The notes: a model not told the origin generated them from the sequence alone. Numbered from the stretch's first letter, positions 27,776 to 36,556 are shown. The stretch: DNA of 50,349 nt from Chitinophagaceae bacterium (GCA_025363075.1 JANYEP010000253.1:1-50349), one strand, 5' to 3'. A program made the numbers and translations.

Positions 27776-28543
27776 TTAAAACCTAAAACCTAAGCTTAAA
27801 CTTAAAGCTCTAACACCTGCCCACGCACCAGTTGAAGTAAAGGTAGCTTTTGTATAATCACTATTTACCTCACCGTGAAACTTAAATGGTCCATATTCTT
27901 TACTATTTATATCTTTCAATTGGTCATCAAAAGCTTTAGTTTGAACTGGATTATTTTTATCTATTGTTGGATTAAAATTTGAAGCTACAATTGTTCCATT
28001 ACTTGTTCCATAATGCCCACCAATAATCCAAAAGTCCAACACTAATTTCTTTGCAATTTGAAACTGCCTGCCTATTAATATTCCACCAGAAAGAGATGTA
28101 AAAGTTCCAGCAAACATAGCAGAAGCCTTTTCTGTAGAGCCTGGTGGAATGTAATCGTAAGTCATTGGCACTTGCAAATCGAAACTTGCATAACGCAAAT
28201 AAGGAGCTATATAAAAACCTCGCATTTTTCCTGCACTTAAATATATTCTTAGCTCAGGTGTGATAGCAAAATTTCCCATTTGAAAATCGCTTATTCGCAC
28301 ATTCTTATTATCAATGGTCGATTCTATTTTGTCTTTAACAAATTGAGGCATTCCCATTTTGGGCATATAACGAACTCCCACAGATAAGGACATTTTCTTT
28401 AAAAGACTTCTTTCGTAAGTTATATTATAGTTGCTAATAGCATCGCCAAAAATGTTTGTTTTAATAATATTTTTTCCTCCAATTAGTTTTTGTGCATTTG
28501 TAATAAATGGAACAAAGAATAAAATGATAATGAACTTTTTCAT
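27776..28543 (-). CDS. Outer-membrane beta-barrel protein, DUF3575-like
   Basis: The 255-residue product has a signal peptide ending ITNAQ, then KTNIFGDAISNYNITYERSL, the opening pattern of DUF3575-type small barrels, followed by alternating amphipathic strands (SLSVGVRYMP, GFYIAPYLRYASFDL, FTSLSGGILIGRQF, LDFWIIGGHYG) and a C-terminal LSLSLGFRF ending in Phe. That last feature is the usual signal for outer-membrane insertion. A loop of about 40 residues (about 185-225) is polar and probably exposed. It is transcribed separately from the phosphatase gene, 73 nt upstream of that start. Function unknown. Confidence 0.7.
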   Translation of the reverse strand: MKKFIIILFFVPFITNAQKLIGGKNIIKTNIFGDAISNYNITYERSLLKKMSLSVGVRYMPKMGMPQFVKDKIESTIDNKNVRISDFQMGNFAITPELRIYLSAGKMRGFYIAPYLRYASFDLQVPMTYDYIPPGSTEKASAMFAGTFTSLSGGILIGRQFQIAKKLVLDFWIIGGHYGTSNGTIVASNFNPTIDKNNPVQTKAFDDQLKDINSKEYGPFKFHGEVNSDYTKATFTSTGAWAGVRALSLSLGFRF

Positions 28544-28624
28544 TGTGCAAGTTTTTGGTTATTGTGATGTAAATATAAATTTTTTATCTAATCATAATTC
28601 CTTTATTTCTTCTTTTTTTGCACG

Positions 28625-29146
28625 ATGAGAAAATTATCAATGGATGAATTAAATAGAAAGTCGGTTGAAGGTTTTAAACAAGCCAATAAAAAGCCCATTG
28701 TTGTTGTGATGGATAACATTAGGAGTATGCACAATGTTGGTAGTGTTTTTAGAACTGCTGATGCCTTTTTAATTGAAGCCATTTGCCTATGTGGCTACAC
28801 ACCACAACCACCACACAGAGACATTAACAAAACAGCACTTGGAGCTACTGAAACTGTTGATTGGCTTTATTTTGAAAACACAACAGCTGCTATTGATGAA
28901 TTAAAAAAACAAGGCTATAAAATTTATGCAATAGAGCAAACCGAAGGAAGCATAAGCCTTGAAAGCATTACTGCTGTTGATTCTAAGACTGCCTTAGTTT
29001 TTGGCAATGAAGTTGAAGGTGTGAGTGATGAAGTAATAAAACTTGCTGATGCGTACATTGAAATACCTCAACTTGGAATGAAACACAGCTTGAATATTAG
29101 CGTTGCAGCGGGTATTGTTTTATGGCAATTTGTATGGGGGAAATAA
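28625..29146 (+). CDS. SpoU/TrmH-family RNA 2'-O-methyltransferase
   Basis: The 173-residue product is a stand-alone SPOUT (trefoil-knot) domain. Visible motifs are motif 1 MDNIRSMHNVGSVFRTAD, motif 2 ALVFGNEVEGVSDEV and motif 3 YIEIPQLGMKHSLNISVAAGI. Such enzymes methylate the 2'-OH of a ribose in tRNA or rRNA using SAM. There is no N-terminal substrate-recognition domain, which makes the target hard to guess; TrmL- or TrmH-like activity on tRNA is possible. A second family member, closer to TrmH proper, lies at 35936-36529. It converges on the DUF4258 gene with 3 nt between stop codons. Confidence 0.9.
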   Translation: MRKLSMDELNRKSVEGFKQANKKPIVVVMDNIRSMHNVGSVFRTADAFLIEAICLCGYTPQPPHRDINKTALGATETVDWLYFENTTAAIDELKKQGYKIYAIEQTEGSISLESITAVDSKTALVFGNEVEGVSDEVIKLADAYIEIPQLGMKHSLNISVAAGIVLWQFVWGK

Positions 29147-29149
29147 ATA

Positions 29150-29575
29150 TTATTTTGATTCATCACCTGGGCAATGACACTCAAATTCCTTTCCTAAATC
29201 TATGCAAGTGATGACAGTTAATTCATCATTGCAGCCAGCAACAATAATTCTTAAATGTTGTTGCTCTTTGCTGAAACCCTCTACAGCATAGCGTTTGTGG
29301 CAATCATCATTTTGCAAATTACTTTTTTTATAATTAATTTCTCCGTGTTCTATCACATCTTTTATTTCTGTTTCATCAATGTGCCTGCACTCCATTCTGC
29401 ACTTTGCGTGTTTAGAATATTTTATATGTGATGGATGATGGTTATATGCTTCTTGTTGTTGAACTAAACTTTTTCCACTTGGTTTTTCACTACGATTATT
29501 GCAACTTGAAACAAATAGTGATACAGCTACAACTGCTGCTATCATTATGTTTGAAGATATTTTTAAAAAATTCAT
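29150..29575 (-). CDS. DUF4258 domain lipoprotein, cysteine-rich
   Basis: The 141-residue product has a lipoprotein signal (VVAVSLFVSSCNN, Cys25) and a DUF4258 domain (about 50-125: HAKCRMECRHIDETEIKDV, then GEINYKKSN). DUF4258 is usually a small cytoplasmic domain with a fold like RelE/BrnT-type toxins, so export to the envelope is notable. The mature part has seven cysteines beyond the lipidated one (KCRMEC, DDC, GCNDEL, ITC and ECHC). That could support metal binding or disulfides. It is the last gene of a minus-strand cluster with the DMT transporter (31-nt gap) and the GT2 gene. Function unknown. Confidence 0.8.
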   Translation of the reverse strand: MNFLKISSNIMIAAVVAVSLFVSSCNNRSEKPSGKSLVQQQEAYNHHPSHIKYSKHAKCRMECRHIDETEIKDVIEHGEINYKKSNLQNDDCHKRYAVEGFSKEQQHLRIIVAGCNDELTVITCIDLGKEFECHCPGDESK

Positions 29576-29606
29576 ATTACAATATTTTTAATTAATAAAC
29601 CACTTA

Positions 29607-30479
29607 CTAAACACTTTTTCTTTTCGCAATTCTCAGCATTTGCAAAACAACAGAAAGTATAATGAGTGCAAAGCCATAATAAAAAGTATCACTCAATTCT
29701 TTCTGTTCATTGTAAATAATAAATGCTAAAACAATTCCATAAACAGGTTCTAAATTGAGTGTTAAATTTTGTGTAAATGCAGAAACTTTCTTTAATGCCT
29801 GCAAGCTTAAATCCATTGCTATTACTGTGCAAACCCAACTTAGCAACAACAACCAAACAATATCTTTTGCTGTTGGTATCAACTGGGTTGTTGGCAAATA
29901 TTTTAAATAAAGTGGCATTAATAAACTCAAAAAAACAAGTCCTCCAACAAGCTCATAAAACATAATTGATTGCGAGTTGGCAACATTTACATTCTTTTTA
30001 TTATAGGTAGAAAACAAAGCACTAAAAGCAGCAGAAACCAAGCCCAGTAATATTCCTATGCGATACTTATTATCAAAATGAAAAATTAAAGCAACTCCAG
30101 AAACACCAACTAAACTCAATAGAATATCAATAAAACTAAACTTTGATTTTACAATAATTGGTTCAAGCAGTGAAGTAAAAAAAGCAATGCAAGACAAACA
30201 AATTAGAGAGATAGAAACATTGGCATATTTTATACTTCCATAAAAGAAAACCCAATGTATTGCCACCAAAATACCAATGCCCATTAACTTGAGTTTGGAT
30301 TTTATTTCAATTTTTTCAAAAGATTTTTTGATGCTAAAAATAAAAAACAAAGTAGCAATAGTGATGATTAAACGATACCAAACAAGTAAGCCTTCATTGA
30401 GTTGAATGAGCCTACCAAGAACACCAGTAAACCCCCATAAAAACACAGCAATATGAAGTTTGATAAGTGCAGATTTCAT
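29607..30479 (-). CDS. EamA/DMT-superfamily permease
   Basis: The 290-residue product has about ten hydrophobic helices arranged as two EamA repeats. Visible signatures include FLWGFTGVLGRLI at the start and the second-repeat segment LNLEPVYGIVLAFIIYNEQ, where the conserved proline and glutamate of EamA domains sit. DMT carriers export or import metabolites such as amino acids, purines or nucleotide sugars across the inner membrane. The substrate is not readable. It lies 20 nt after the GT2 gene and 31 nt before the DUF4258 gene, suggesting a three-gene operon. Confidence 0.9.
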   Translation of the reverse strand: MKSALIKLHIAVFLWGFTGVLGRLIQLNEGLLVWYRLIITIATLFFIFSIKKSFEKIEIKSKLKLMGIGILVAIHWVFFYGSIKYANVSISLICLSCIAFFTSLLEPIIVKSKFSFIDILLSLVGVSGVALIFHFDNKYRIGILLGLVSAAFSALFSTYNKKNVNVANSQSIMFYELVGGLVFLSLLMPLYLKYLPTTQLIPTAKDIVWLLLLSWVCTVIAMDLSLQALKKVSAFTQNLTLNLEPVYGIVLAFIIYNEQKELSDTFYYGFALIILSVVLQMLRIAKRKSV

Positions 30480-30499
30480 TGATTGATTTGTGAAGAAGT

Positions 30500-31261
30500 T
30501 TATCCTGCAATAAATTGACTATCGGACTTTAACCTTTTGCTGTAGTTTTTAAAAAGGCTTTGCCATTGAATTTTCAATACGCCTAAAACACCCTCTTTAA
30601 TGATGCCTTTGCTCATTTTACTGTAGCCAATTTTTCTATCAATAAATGTAATAGGAACTTCAACGATATTGAAACCAAGTTTCCAGCTGGCAAATTTCAT
30701 TTCAATTTGAAAAGCATAACCAACAAACATTATTTCATCGAGGTTGATGGTCTCAAGCACTTTTCTTTTGTAGCAAACAAAGCCAGCAGTTGGGTCGTTA
30801 ACTGGCATCCAGGTTATCATTCTTGTATAAATAGAACCACCACGAGAATAAAGTTGCCTATCCCAAGGCCAGTTTTCTGTTTTGCCACCTGGCACATAGC
30901 GAGAGCCTACAGCAACGTCGCCACAATTATCTTTACAAGCCTTATATAACCTTTCTAAATCGTTGGGATTATGAGAGAAATCTGCATCCATTTCAAAGAT
31001 AAAATTGTAACCTTTTTCGATGCACCATTTAAAGCCGTGAATGTAGGCTGTACCCAAGCCCAGCTTGCCTTTGCGTTCTTCAATAAACAATTGCTCGGGG
31101 TATAATTTCATTAAATCTTTTACAATATCTGCAGTGCCATCTGGCGAGCCATCATCTATTACCAAAATGTGATAACCAAGATTAAGATTGATAACAGCAC
31201 TAATAATAGCGGTTATATTTTCTTTCTCATTATAGGTTGGTATGATGACTATTTTTTCCAT
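30500..31261 (-). CDS. Polyprenol monophosphomannose synthase-like GT2 glycosyltransferase
   Basis: The 253-residue product is a GT-A fold enzyme with VIIPTYNEKENI at the N-terminus, the nucleotide-binding VIDDGSPDGTADIV, the catalytic-site DADFSHNP (DXD-like) and SRYVPGGKTENWPWDR. The length and the GSRYVPGG and VEVPITFIDR segments match the DPM1-type family that makes polyprenyl-phosphate mannose from GDP-mannose. There is no C-terminal membrane anchor, so it is probably a peripheral membrane protein. The sugar donor is inferred from the family. It is the first gene of the cluster with the DMT permease. Confidence 0.9.
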   Translation of the reverse strand: MEKIVIIPTYNEKENITAIISAVINLNLGYHILVIDDGSPDGTADIVKDLMKLYPEQLFIEERKGKLGLGTAYIHGFKWCIEKGYNFIFEMDADFSHNPNDLERLYKACKDNCGDVAVGSRYVPGGKTENWPWDRQLYSRGGSIYTRMITWMPVNDPTAGFVCYKRKVLETINLDEIMFVGYAFQIEMKFASWKLGFNIVEVPITFIDRKIGYSKMSKGIIKEGVLGVLKIQWQSLFKNYSKRLKSDSQFIAG

Positions 31262-31373
31262 TTATTTACTTGCGGTAAAAGTAAAGAGTTTGACATTAGC
31301 AGGTTGTGATTGTAAAAATATTTTTTGTTAAAATGCTTAAGTATCACAAAAAATTATCTTGTAGTATTTTTTT

Positions 31374-31440
31374 CTCGCAGAAAGCACTGATAACCCAGAA
31401 TTTCAATTTTAGTTTCTGCAAATTCCCTGCTTTCTGCGAG
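31374..31440. repeat. Imperfect palindromic intergenic repeat
   Basis: A perfect 13-bp inverted repeat, CTCGCAGAAAGCA (31374-31386) / TGCTTTCTGCGAG (31428-31440), encloses 41 nt. It is the main structured element of the 276-bp gap 31262-31537. The rest of the gap is AT-rich, including two short AATCGTAAATTT-type repeats near 31494-31522, with no gene visible. Confidence 0.7.
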
Positions 31441-31537
31441 TAATATTTTATCTCTTTTATTTTGAAGAACTACTTAACATAAATAGTTTAAACAAATCGT
31501 AAATTTAAAATCGTAAATTTTTAATTCCCTTTAGGGG

Positions 31538-34500
31538 TTAGGGGTTAACTCTGCCTTTCATCACAGCAGGCACACCTTCATTAATCCACTTTGGAGTAGG
31601 TGCATCTTTCAATAACCAATCAAAATATTGTTGCTCTTTTATTTGAATATCTTTTCTGTTTTTTCTTTCAATTAAATTATGAGCTTCACCATTATAATTC
31701 AACATCCATACAGGTTTGCCAAGTCTTCTCATTGCAGTAAATAATTCAATGCCTTGATACCAAGGCACAGCACCATCTGCATCATTTGCCATTATTACTA
31801 GTGGTGTTTTTACTTTTGGCAAATGAAATAATGGAGAATTTTCTATGTAAAGATTTGGCTTCTCCCAAATGGTTGCACCAATTCTGCTTTGACTATGCTC
31901 GTACTGAAACTGCCTGTTTACGCCACTTTCCCAACGAATGCCACCATAAGCACTAAACATATTGCCCACAGGTGCACCTGCCCAGGCTGCTTTGTATAAA
32001 TTGGTTTGGGTAATGAGATATGCTGTTTGATAACCACCCCAACTTTGACCTTGCAAGCCAATGCGTGTGCTGTCTATAAACCCTTTTTTAATTAAAGCCC
32101 TTGTGCCACTTACAATATAGTCGCAAGCACTTTTGCCAGGATGCCCTGTTGTGTACCAAATATCTGGCACAAAAACTACATAGCCATTGCTTACAAAATA
32201 GGGAATATTTAAACGTGATGGTGTGGGTGCTGGTGGAATATACTGATGAAGTGTAGCATTATTTCTTTCGTAGAAATAAACAATCATTGGATATTTTTTA
32301 GTGCTGTCAAAGTTTTCTGGTTTGTATAAAACACCTTCTGTAAGCTTGCCTGTGTATGCTTTCCATTTAAACAATTCTGCCGTACCCCAGAGATATTGAT
32401 TTTGTTTAAGATTAGTTTCAAATAGAAATGTCGAACCACAAGTTAATATTGGCGATGTTTGAAAGTTTTCAAAGCAGTATAAATACTTATCAGCTTTTTT
32501 GGCTTTAGCATAAAAGTTAATATTGCCAGTTTGATAACTCATTGTATGGGTCATACCACCAAACATTATTGATGGTGTATTGAGTGGTTCAAATGTCCAA
32601 TAATCAGTTATTTTTTTAATTTCGTCAAAAGCTCTCAATAATAAATGGCTTGTATCACTAATAAACTTTTCATCATTATCAACTGTTACATACCTGTATT
32701 GAATTTTATCTTTTCTGCCATTGGTTATGCAAACAGATTTCTCTTTTCCTGTTGGGTCAACTTTCCAGATGTCGTATTTATCATATATTAAAACATAAAT
32801 ATCAAATGGCGATATTTTGAAAGAATCTTTAGTACAAACAAATTTTCCTTGTACCCACTTTACGATGCCATAAGCATTGGGTGCATCAGGTACATCATTT
32901 TCTTCATCATATAAAGGATAAGGAATGTCTTTTGCAATAGATTTTATTTTATTGCTATCAGCATCGTAACAACTGTATTGTTTTTTATCTTCATCATACA
33001 CCAATAAATATTTACCAGTGTAAGATGGATAAATGTTTGCACGAACATTGGTCATTATTTGTTTATTGCTACCATCACTGCTATTAATTACAAATACATC
33101 TTTCTTTGTAAAGCCTTGCCATTGCTGCTCTACACGCTTGCCACTATCACTTAGGACATAGAAGTATTCACCATCGCCTTCCTCTGTAATTTTAACTGTT
33201 TCAAATTTCCCTTTCTCAAGTTGGGTGATTTGAGGTATAAACTTTCCACTATCTGAATTAAATTCATAATAGGCAGATGTTAAATAACTCTTTTTAGTTT
33301 CAACATCAACATTTTTTAATTGAGCAGTCATTACATCATCATCTTTATAATTCCATACATCAACATTTACTCTTTCAAATTCTGGCAGTGTGGTATCTTT
33401 TATTGGGAGTTTGGGCGATGTGCCAAAGAAAATTTTATCCCATCTTTCACTGATAAAAACATTTGCATTTTCATTAATTCTCCAATTTTTCTGTATTCCT
33501 AAACTTTCATTTCTGATTGTGTCAACTATCCAAATGCATTGTCGATGAAATGTGCTGTCATTAGCAAAGGATCTCATTTCAAGAGTGAGTAATTGATAAT
33601 TCCTTTGTTCGATTTTGGCAGTATCAAAGGTTACTAAGAAGGCACAACTACAACCATTTTCTCTGAAACAAAATTGTTTAGCATCAAAAAAATCTTGCAC
33701 TATAGTGTCTTGTTTATTTAAAAACCTCGGATAGTTTTGTTTAAAGAGATTATAAATTACAACAGCTGATTTTATTTTGCTATTATTCTTCTTAGTAGTT
33801 TCTACAACAAAAGCATTTCCCTTCTTACTAAACAAATATTCCTGTACCAGCTTAATTCTTTGTTCTTTACCATCACTCAAATTTCTTAATACCAATTCTG
33901 TTCCTTCTTCAATATCATCTTCTTTTTTAGGTTTTGCTGTAGTATCTTTTTTAGGTGCAATAGCAGCAAAACCATTTGCTAAAAGCTCACTATTTTTTTG
34001 TTGCAAACTGTCTAATTCTTTTTGTAATTTTTCAATTCGTTTATCTAAATTCTTTTTGGTTGCAGCACTGTCAGGCTCTTTGCTGTCTTTGGTTTCAGGT
34101 AAAGGCTTTTCCATTAAGTATGCTAACCAACCACCAGCTTTCTCAGGCATTTTGTAGCTTCTAACTCTTGCAATTTTTTCTAATTTGTTATTGTCAATAT
34201 CATAAATACCCAAACTATCTTTAGGCATATCATCAGCTTTTTTCTTAGCAATTTTTGCATCGCGTGTTTGCTTGTAAGTTGGTTTAATTTTAAACACAAT
34301 AAACTTGTCATCATCGCTAATGGTTATGTTGTAGCCACGTTCTACTTCTTGTAAAACTGTTCCATTGGTATTTTGTATTACCAATTTATTATCGCCTTCC
34401 TGCACATTAATGGTGTAGGCAACAAACTTTCCATTGGCACTAATTAATTTTTCGCCAATGCTTTGCCAGCTATCATAAACACTATGGTCTAAAGATTTTT

Positions 34501-34555
34501 TTTGGGAGAAAGAAATAATAGGAGAGAGAAGCAACAGTAATAATATTTTTTTCAT
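31538..34555 (-). CDS. Prolyl oligopeptidase (S9) family peptidase, secreted
   Basis: The product is 1005 residues from the ATG at 34555 (MKKILLLLLLSPIISFSQ); an upstream ATG at 34585 would add ten residues before the signal peptide. A beta-propeller-like region covers about 30-720 and a C-terminal alpha/beta-hydrolase domain about 760-1000. The nucleophile is Ser838 in GLQGQSWGGY, the acid is the Asp in MANDADGAVPW and the base is the His in GEAHNLIERK. Such enzymes cleave peptides, often after proline. About residues 150-218 are a long charged coiled-coil-like insert (KRIEKLQKELDSLQQKNSEL) inside the propeller, which is unusual for the family. A 20-nt-scale palindrome separates it from dapB. 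Confidence 0.92.
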   Translation of the reverse strand: MKKILLLLLLSPIISFSQKKSLDHSVYDSWQSIGEKLISANGKFVAYTINVQEGDNKLVIQNTNGTVLQEVERGYNITISDDDKFIVFKIKPTYKQTRDAKIAKKKADDMPKDSLGIYDIDNNKLEKIARVRSYKMPEKAGGWLAYLMEKPLPETKDSKEPDSAATKKNLDKRIEKLQKELDSLQQKNSELLANGFAAIAPKKDTTAKPKKEDDIEEGTELVLRNLSDGKEQRIKLVQEYLFSKKGNAFVVETTKKNNSKIKSAVVIYNLFKQNYPRFLNKQDTIVQDFFDAKQFCFRENGCSCAFLVTFDTAKIEQRNYQLLTLEMRSFANDSTFHRQCIWIVDTIRNESLGIQKNWRINENANVFISERWDKIFFGTSPKLPIKDTTLPEFERVNVDVWNYKDDDVMTAQLKNVDVETKKSYLTSAYYEFNSDSGKFIPQITQLEKGKFETVKITEEGDGEYFYVLSDSGKRVEQQWQGFTKKDVFVINSSDGSNKQIMTNVRANIYPSYTGKYLLVYDEDKKQYSCYDADSNKIKSIAKDIPYPLYDEENDVPDAPNAYGIVKWVQGKFVCTKDSFKISPFDIYVLIYDKYDIWKVDPTGKEKSVCITNGRKDKIQYRYVTVDNDEKFISDTSHLLLRAFDEIKKITDYWTFEPLNTPSIMFGGMTHTMSYQTGNINFYAKAKKADKYLYCFENFQTSPILTCGSTFLFETNLKQNQYLWGTAELFKWKAYTGKLTEGVLYKPENFDSTKKYPMIVYFYERNNATLHQYIPPAPTPSRLNIPYFVSNGYVVFVPDIWYTTGHPGKSACDYIVSGTRALIKKGFIDSTRIGLQGQSWGGYQTAYLITQTNLYKAAWAGAPVGNMFSAYGGIRWESGVNRQFQYEHSQSRIGATIWEKPNLYIENSPLFHLPKVKTPLVIMANDADGAVPWYQGIELFTAMRRLGKPVWMLNYNGEAHNLIERKNRKDIQIKEQQYFDWLLKDAPTPKWINEGVPAVMKGRVNP

Positions 34556-34570
34556 AAAGCAGGGTTTTAT

Positions 34571-34633
34571 TTGCCACAAAGGCACTAAGACATAAAGAAT
34601 AAAAACTCTGTGTTCTCTGTGCCTCTGTGGTGA
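34571..34633. repeat. GCCACAAAGGCACTAAG-type palindromic repeat, copy 1
   Basis: The left arm starts TTGCCACAAAGGCACTAAGA and the right arm reads CTCTGTGTTCTCTGTGCCTC, continuing TGTGGTGAA. The arms are complementary over about 24 nt with a few mismatches. It sits between the S9 peptidase start and the dapB stop. The left arm matches copy 2 at 35371 over 24 nt with one difference, in the same orientation. Confidence 0.8.
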
Positions 34634-34640
34634 ATTTAAT

Positions 34641-35357
34641 TTATAATCCTAAAGCATCTTTCATTGTAAATATTCCTTTTTTATTGTGAATAAATTCAGC
34701 AGCTAATACAGCACCACTTGCAAAACCAATTCTGTTATGTGCTGTATGCGTTATTTCAATATCATCAATTGTTGAGGAATATTTAATAGTATGTGTGCCT
34801 GGTGCTGGGTCTATTCTTTTAGAAGTAATTTCAAGTTCAGCAGTATTGCTTGTTGGTTGATTTACCCAATTTTTTTTAATGTTATTATTACCTAAAACCT
34901 GCTCTGCTAAAGTAATTGCAGTGCCACTTGGTGCATCTTTCTTTTGTGTGTGATGAATTTCGGTTAATGAAATATTGTAGTCATTGTATTTGCTCATTAA
35001 TTTGGCTAAATAAGTGTTGAGTTCAAAAAATAAATTAACACCAATGCTAAAGTTGCTTGCATACAATAGTGTTCCATTTTGTTGCTTGCAAACTGTTTCA
35101 ATTTCCTTCCATTTATCGAGCCAGCCTGTGCTGCCACAAACTATTGGAATGCCATATTCTATGCACCTTTTAACGTTTTCGTAAGCTGTGTGTGGAGATG
35201 TAAATTCTATTGCCACATCTGCTTGTGAAAGATTTTTTTTTGTAAATTCATCAATGTTGCTCAAATCAATTTTTAATATAATTTGATGTCCCTTTGCAAT
35301 TGCAATTTCTTCAATGGCTTTACCCATTTTACCATAACCTATTAATGCTATTTTCAT
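34641..35357 (-). CDS. dapB: 4-hydroxy-tetrahydrodipicolinate reductase
   Basis: The 238-residue product reduces the dihydrodipicolinate precursor with NAD(P)H in the lysine and diaminopimelate pathway. The N-terminal Rossmann motif GYGKMGKAIEEIA, the CGSTGW segment, the ASNFSIGVNLFFEL segment and the catalytic region EIHHTQKKDAPSGTAI are all present. Length is normal for Bacteroidota (about 240). Palindromic repeats flank the gene on both sides. No other dap gene is near, so it may be transcribed with the upstream thioredoxin-like gene (81-nt gap). Confidence 0.97.
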   Translation of the reverse strand: MKIALIGYGKMGKAIEEIAIAKGHQIILKIDLSNIDEFTKKNLSQADVAIEFTSPHTAYENVKRCIEYGIPIVCGSTGWLDKWKEIETVCKQQNGTLLYASNFSIGVNLFFELNTYLAKLMSKYNDYNISLTEIHHTQKKDAPSGTAITLAEQVLGNNNIKKNWVNQPTSNTAELEITSKRIDPAPGTHTIKYSSTIDDIEITHTAHNRIGFASGAVLAAEFIHNKKGIFTMKDALGL

Positions 35358-35370
35358 TTACTTTTTTGTT

Positions 35371-35433
35371 TTGCCACAAAGGCACTAAGGCATAGTAAAA
35401 ATAAACAAATCGTGCCTTAGTGTCTTTGTGGCT
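35371..35433. repeat. GCCACAAAGGCACTAAG-type palindromic repeat, copy 2
   Basis: GCCACAAAGGCACTAAGGCA (35373-35392) and TGCCTTAGTGTCTTTGTGGC (35413-35432) are complementary with one mismatch in 20. It lies between the dapB start and the stop of the thioredoxin-like gene, and is the better of the two copies flanking dapB. It could also act as a weak terminator for the upstream gene. Confidence 0.85.
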
Positions 35434-35438
35434 ATTAA

Positions 35439-35915
35439 CTATTTAACCAGCTTCTCTATTTCTTTTTTCAATCCATTTTCTGTTAGCTGACCACTATGAA
35501 AGCTTTTATATTTTGTTGCGTTATTAACAAATAAAGAAGCAGGGATAACACCTTCAAAACCCCTATCAATCTTGGTTTGTATCACACTTGTTTCTTGTTC
35601 ATCAAGCCAATAAACTGTTACTTTATATCCTTTAGATTTTACAAAAGAAACCATCCTTTCATAGTCTTCTGGATAGTCTAAACTTATTAAAATCAATTGC
35701 ACATTTTTATCCTTGAATTTATCAACCACCTTTTCAAAATAATTCAATTCATTTACACAAGGTCTGCACCAAGTTGCCCAAAAATTAATGATTAAAGGAC
35801 TGCTTGATACTTCAATCATTTTAACAACATCTGTTGCCTTAACTTTCTTAATTTCCTGAGCATTTGCAAGGGTTGTAGCTGCTACTAAAGCAACCATTAA
35901 AAACATTTTTTTCAT
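35439..35915 (-). CDS. TlpA-like periplasmic thioredoxin-fold protein
   Basis: The 158-residue product has a signal peptide (MKKMFLMVALVAATTLANAQ) and a thioredoxin fold with the active site NFWATWCRPCVNEL (CxxC). The extended WCRPC motif and the following YFEKVVDKF helix are typical of TlpA/ResA-like proteins, which reduce or exchange disulfides in periplasmic proteins, for instance in cytochrome c maturation. The GVIPASLFVN segment contains the cis-proline next to the active site. It lies 20 nt downstream of trmH and is probably cotranscribed with it. Confidence 0.93.
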   Translation of the reverse strand: MKKMFLMVALVAATTLANAQEIKKVKATDVVKMIEVSSSPLIINFWATWCRPCVNELNYFEKVVDKFKDKNVQLILISLDYPEDYERMVSFVKSKGYKVTVYWLDEQETSVIQTKIDRGFEGVIPASLFVNNATKYKSFHSGQLTENGLKKEIEKLVK

Positions 35916-35935
35916 AATTTATAATTTAAAATTTA

Positions 35936-36529
35936 TCATTCAACATTATCTTCAAATCCCCACTCATTCATCAAAATTTCCATTCTATCTTTTGGTAAAG
36001 AAATCTGATTATAATGACCAGCATTTGTTTTTTGACGAGAGGCTTCATAGATACTTACTGCACAAGCCACAGAAATATTAAGGCTTTGAATAATTCCCAT
36101 TTGTGGAATAATAAAATTTCCATCCGCCAATGCACGCACCTCATCTGTAACGCCACTATGTTCATTACCAAAAACAAGTGCAACGTTTTTTGTAAAATCA
36201 ATCTCATACAAACCTATTGCATCGCTCGAAAGATGTGTTGTTAAAATAGTTTCATAATTTTTTCTTAATGCTGCAAAACATTCTTCGTTATTGTCAAACT
36301 GATTTATTGTAAGCCATTTTAATGCACTGCTACTGCTTTTTGCACCAAATTTTTCGTGTCGTGGAATCTTTGTGTTAAGGATATAAATATCTTGAATGCC
36401 AACAGCATCGCAGGTTCTCATTACTGCACTTATGTTGTGTGGGTCTTGCACATTCTCCATTACCACAGTCAAGTTTGATTGTCTTTTGCTAAGAACCCTT
36501 AATAATTTTTCGCTTCTTTCTGGTGTCAT
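35936..36529 (-). CDS. trmH: tRNA (guanosine-2'-O-)-methyltransferase, TrmH type
   Basis: The product is 197 residues from the ATG at 36529 (MTPERSEKLLRVLSKRQ); an upstream ATG would add 14 hydrophobic residues and is unlikely. The sequence follows E. coli TrmH closely: SKRQSNLTVVMENVQDPHNISAVMRTCDAVGI, VFGNEHSGVTDEV and IIPQMGIIQSLNISVACAVSIYEA, then RQKTNAGHY. TrmH methylates the ribose of G18 in the D-loop of tRNA. The Arg in AVMRTCDA and the knot motifs SLNISVA are intact. It is the likely first gene of a trmH-thioredoxin transcript. Confidence 0.9.
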   Translation of the reverse strand: MTPERSEKLLRVLSKRQSNLTVVMENVQDPHNISAVMRTCDAVGIQDIYILNTKIPRHEKFGAKSSSSALKWLTINQFDNNEECFAALRKNYETILTTHLSSDAIGLYEIDFTKNVALVFGNEHSGVTDEVRALADGNFIIPQMGIIQSLNISVACAVSIYEASRQKTNAGHYNQISLPKDRMEILMNEWGFEDNVE

Positions 36530-36556
36530 AATTAAAACGAAAATAGGGTAAACTTG

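Noticed and set aside
29150-29575. Toxin-antitoxin role for the DUF4258 protein
   Set aside because: It has a lipoprotein signal and no antitoxin-like partner gene beside it.
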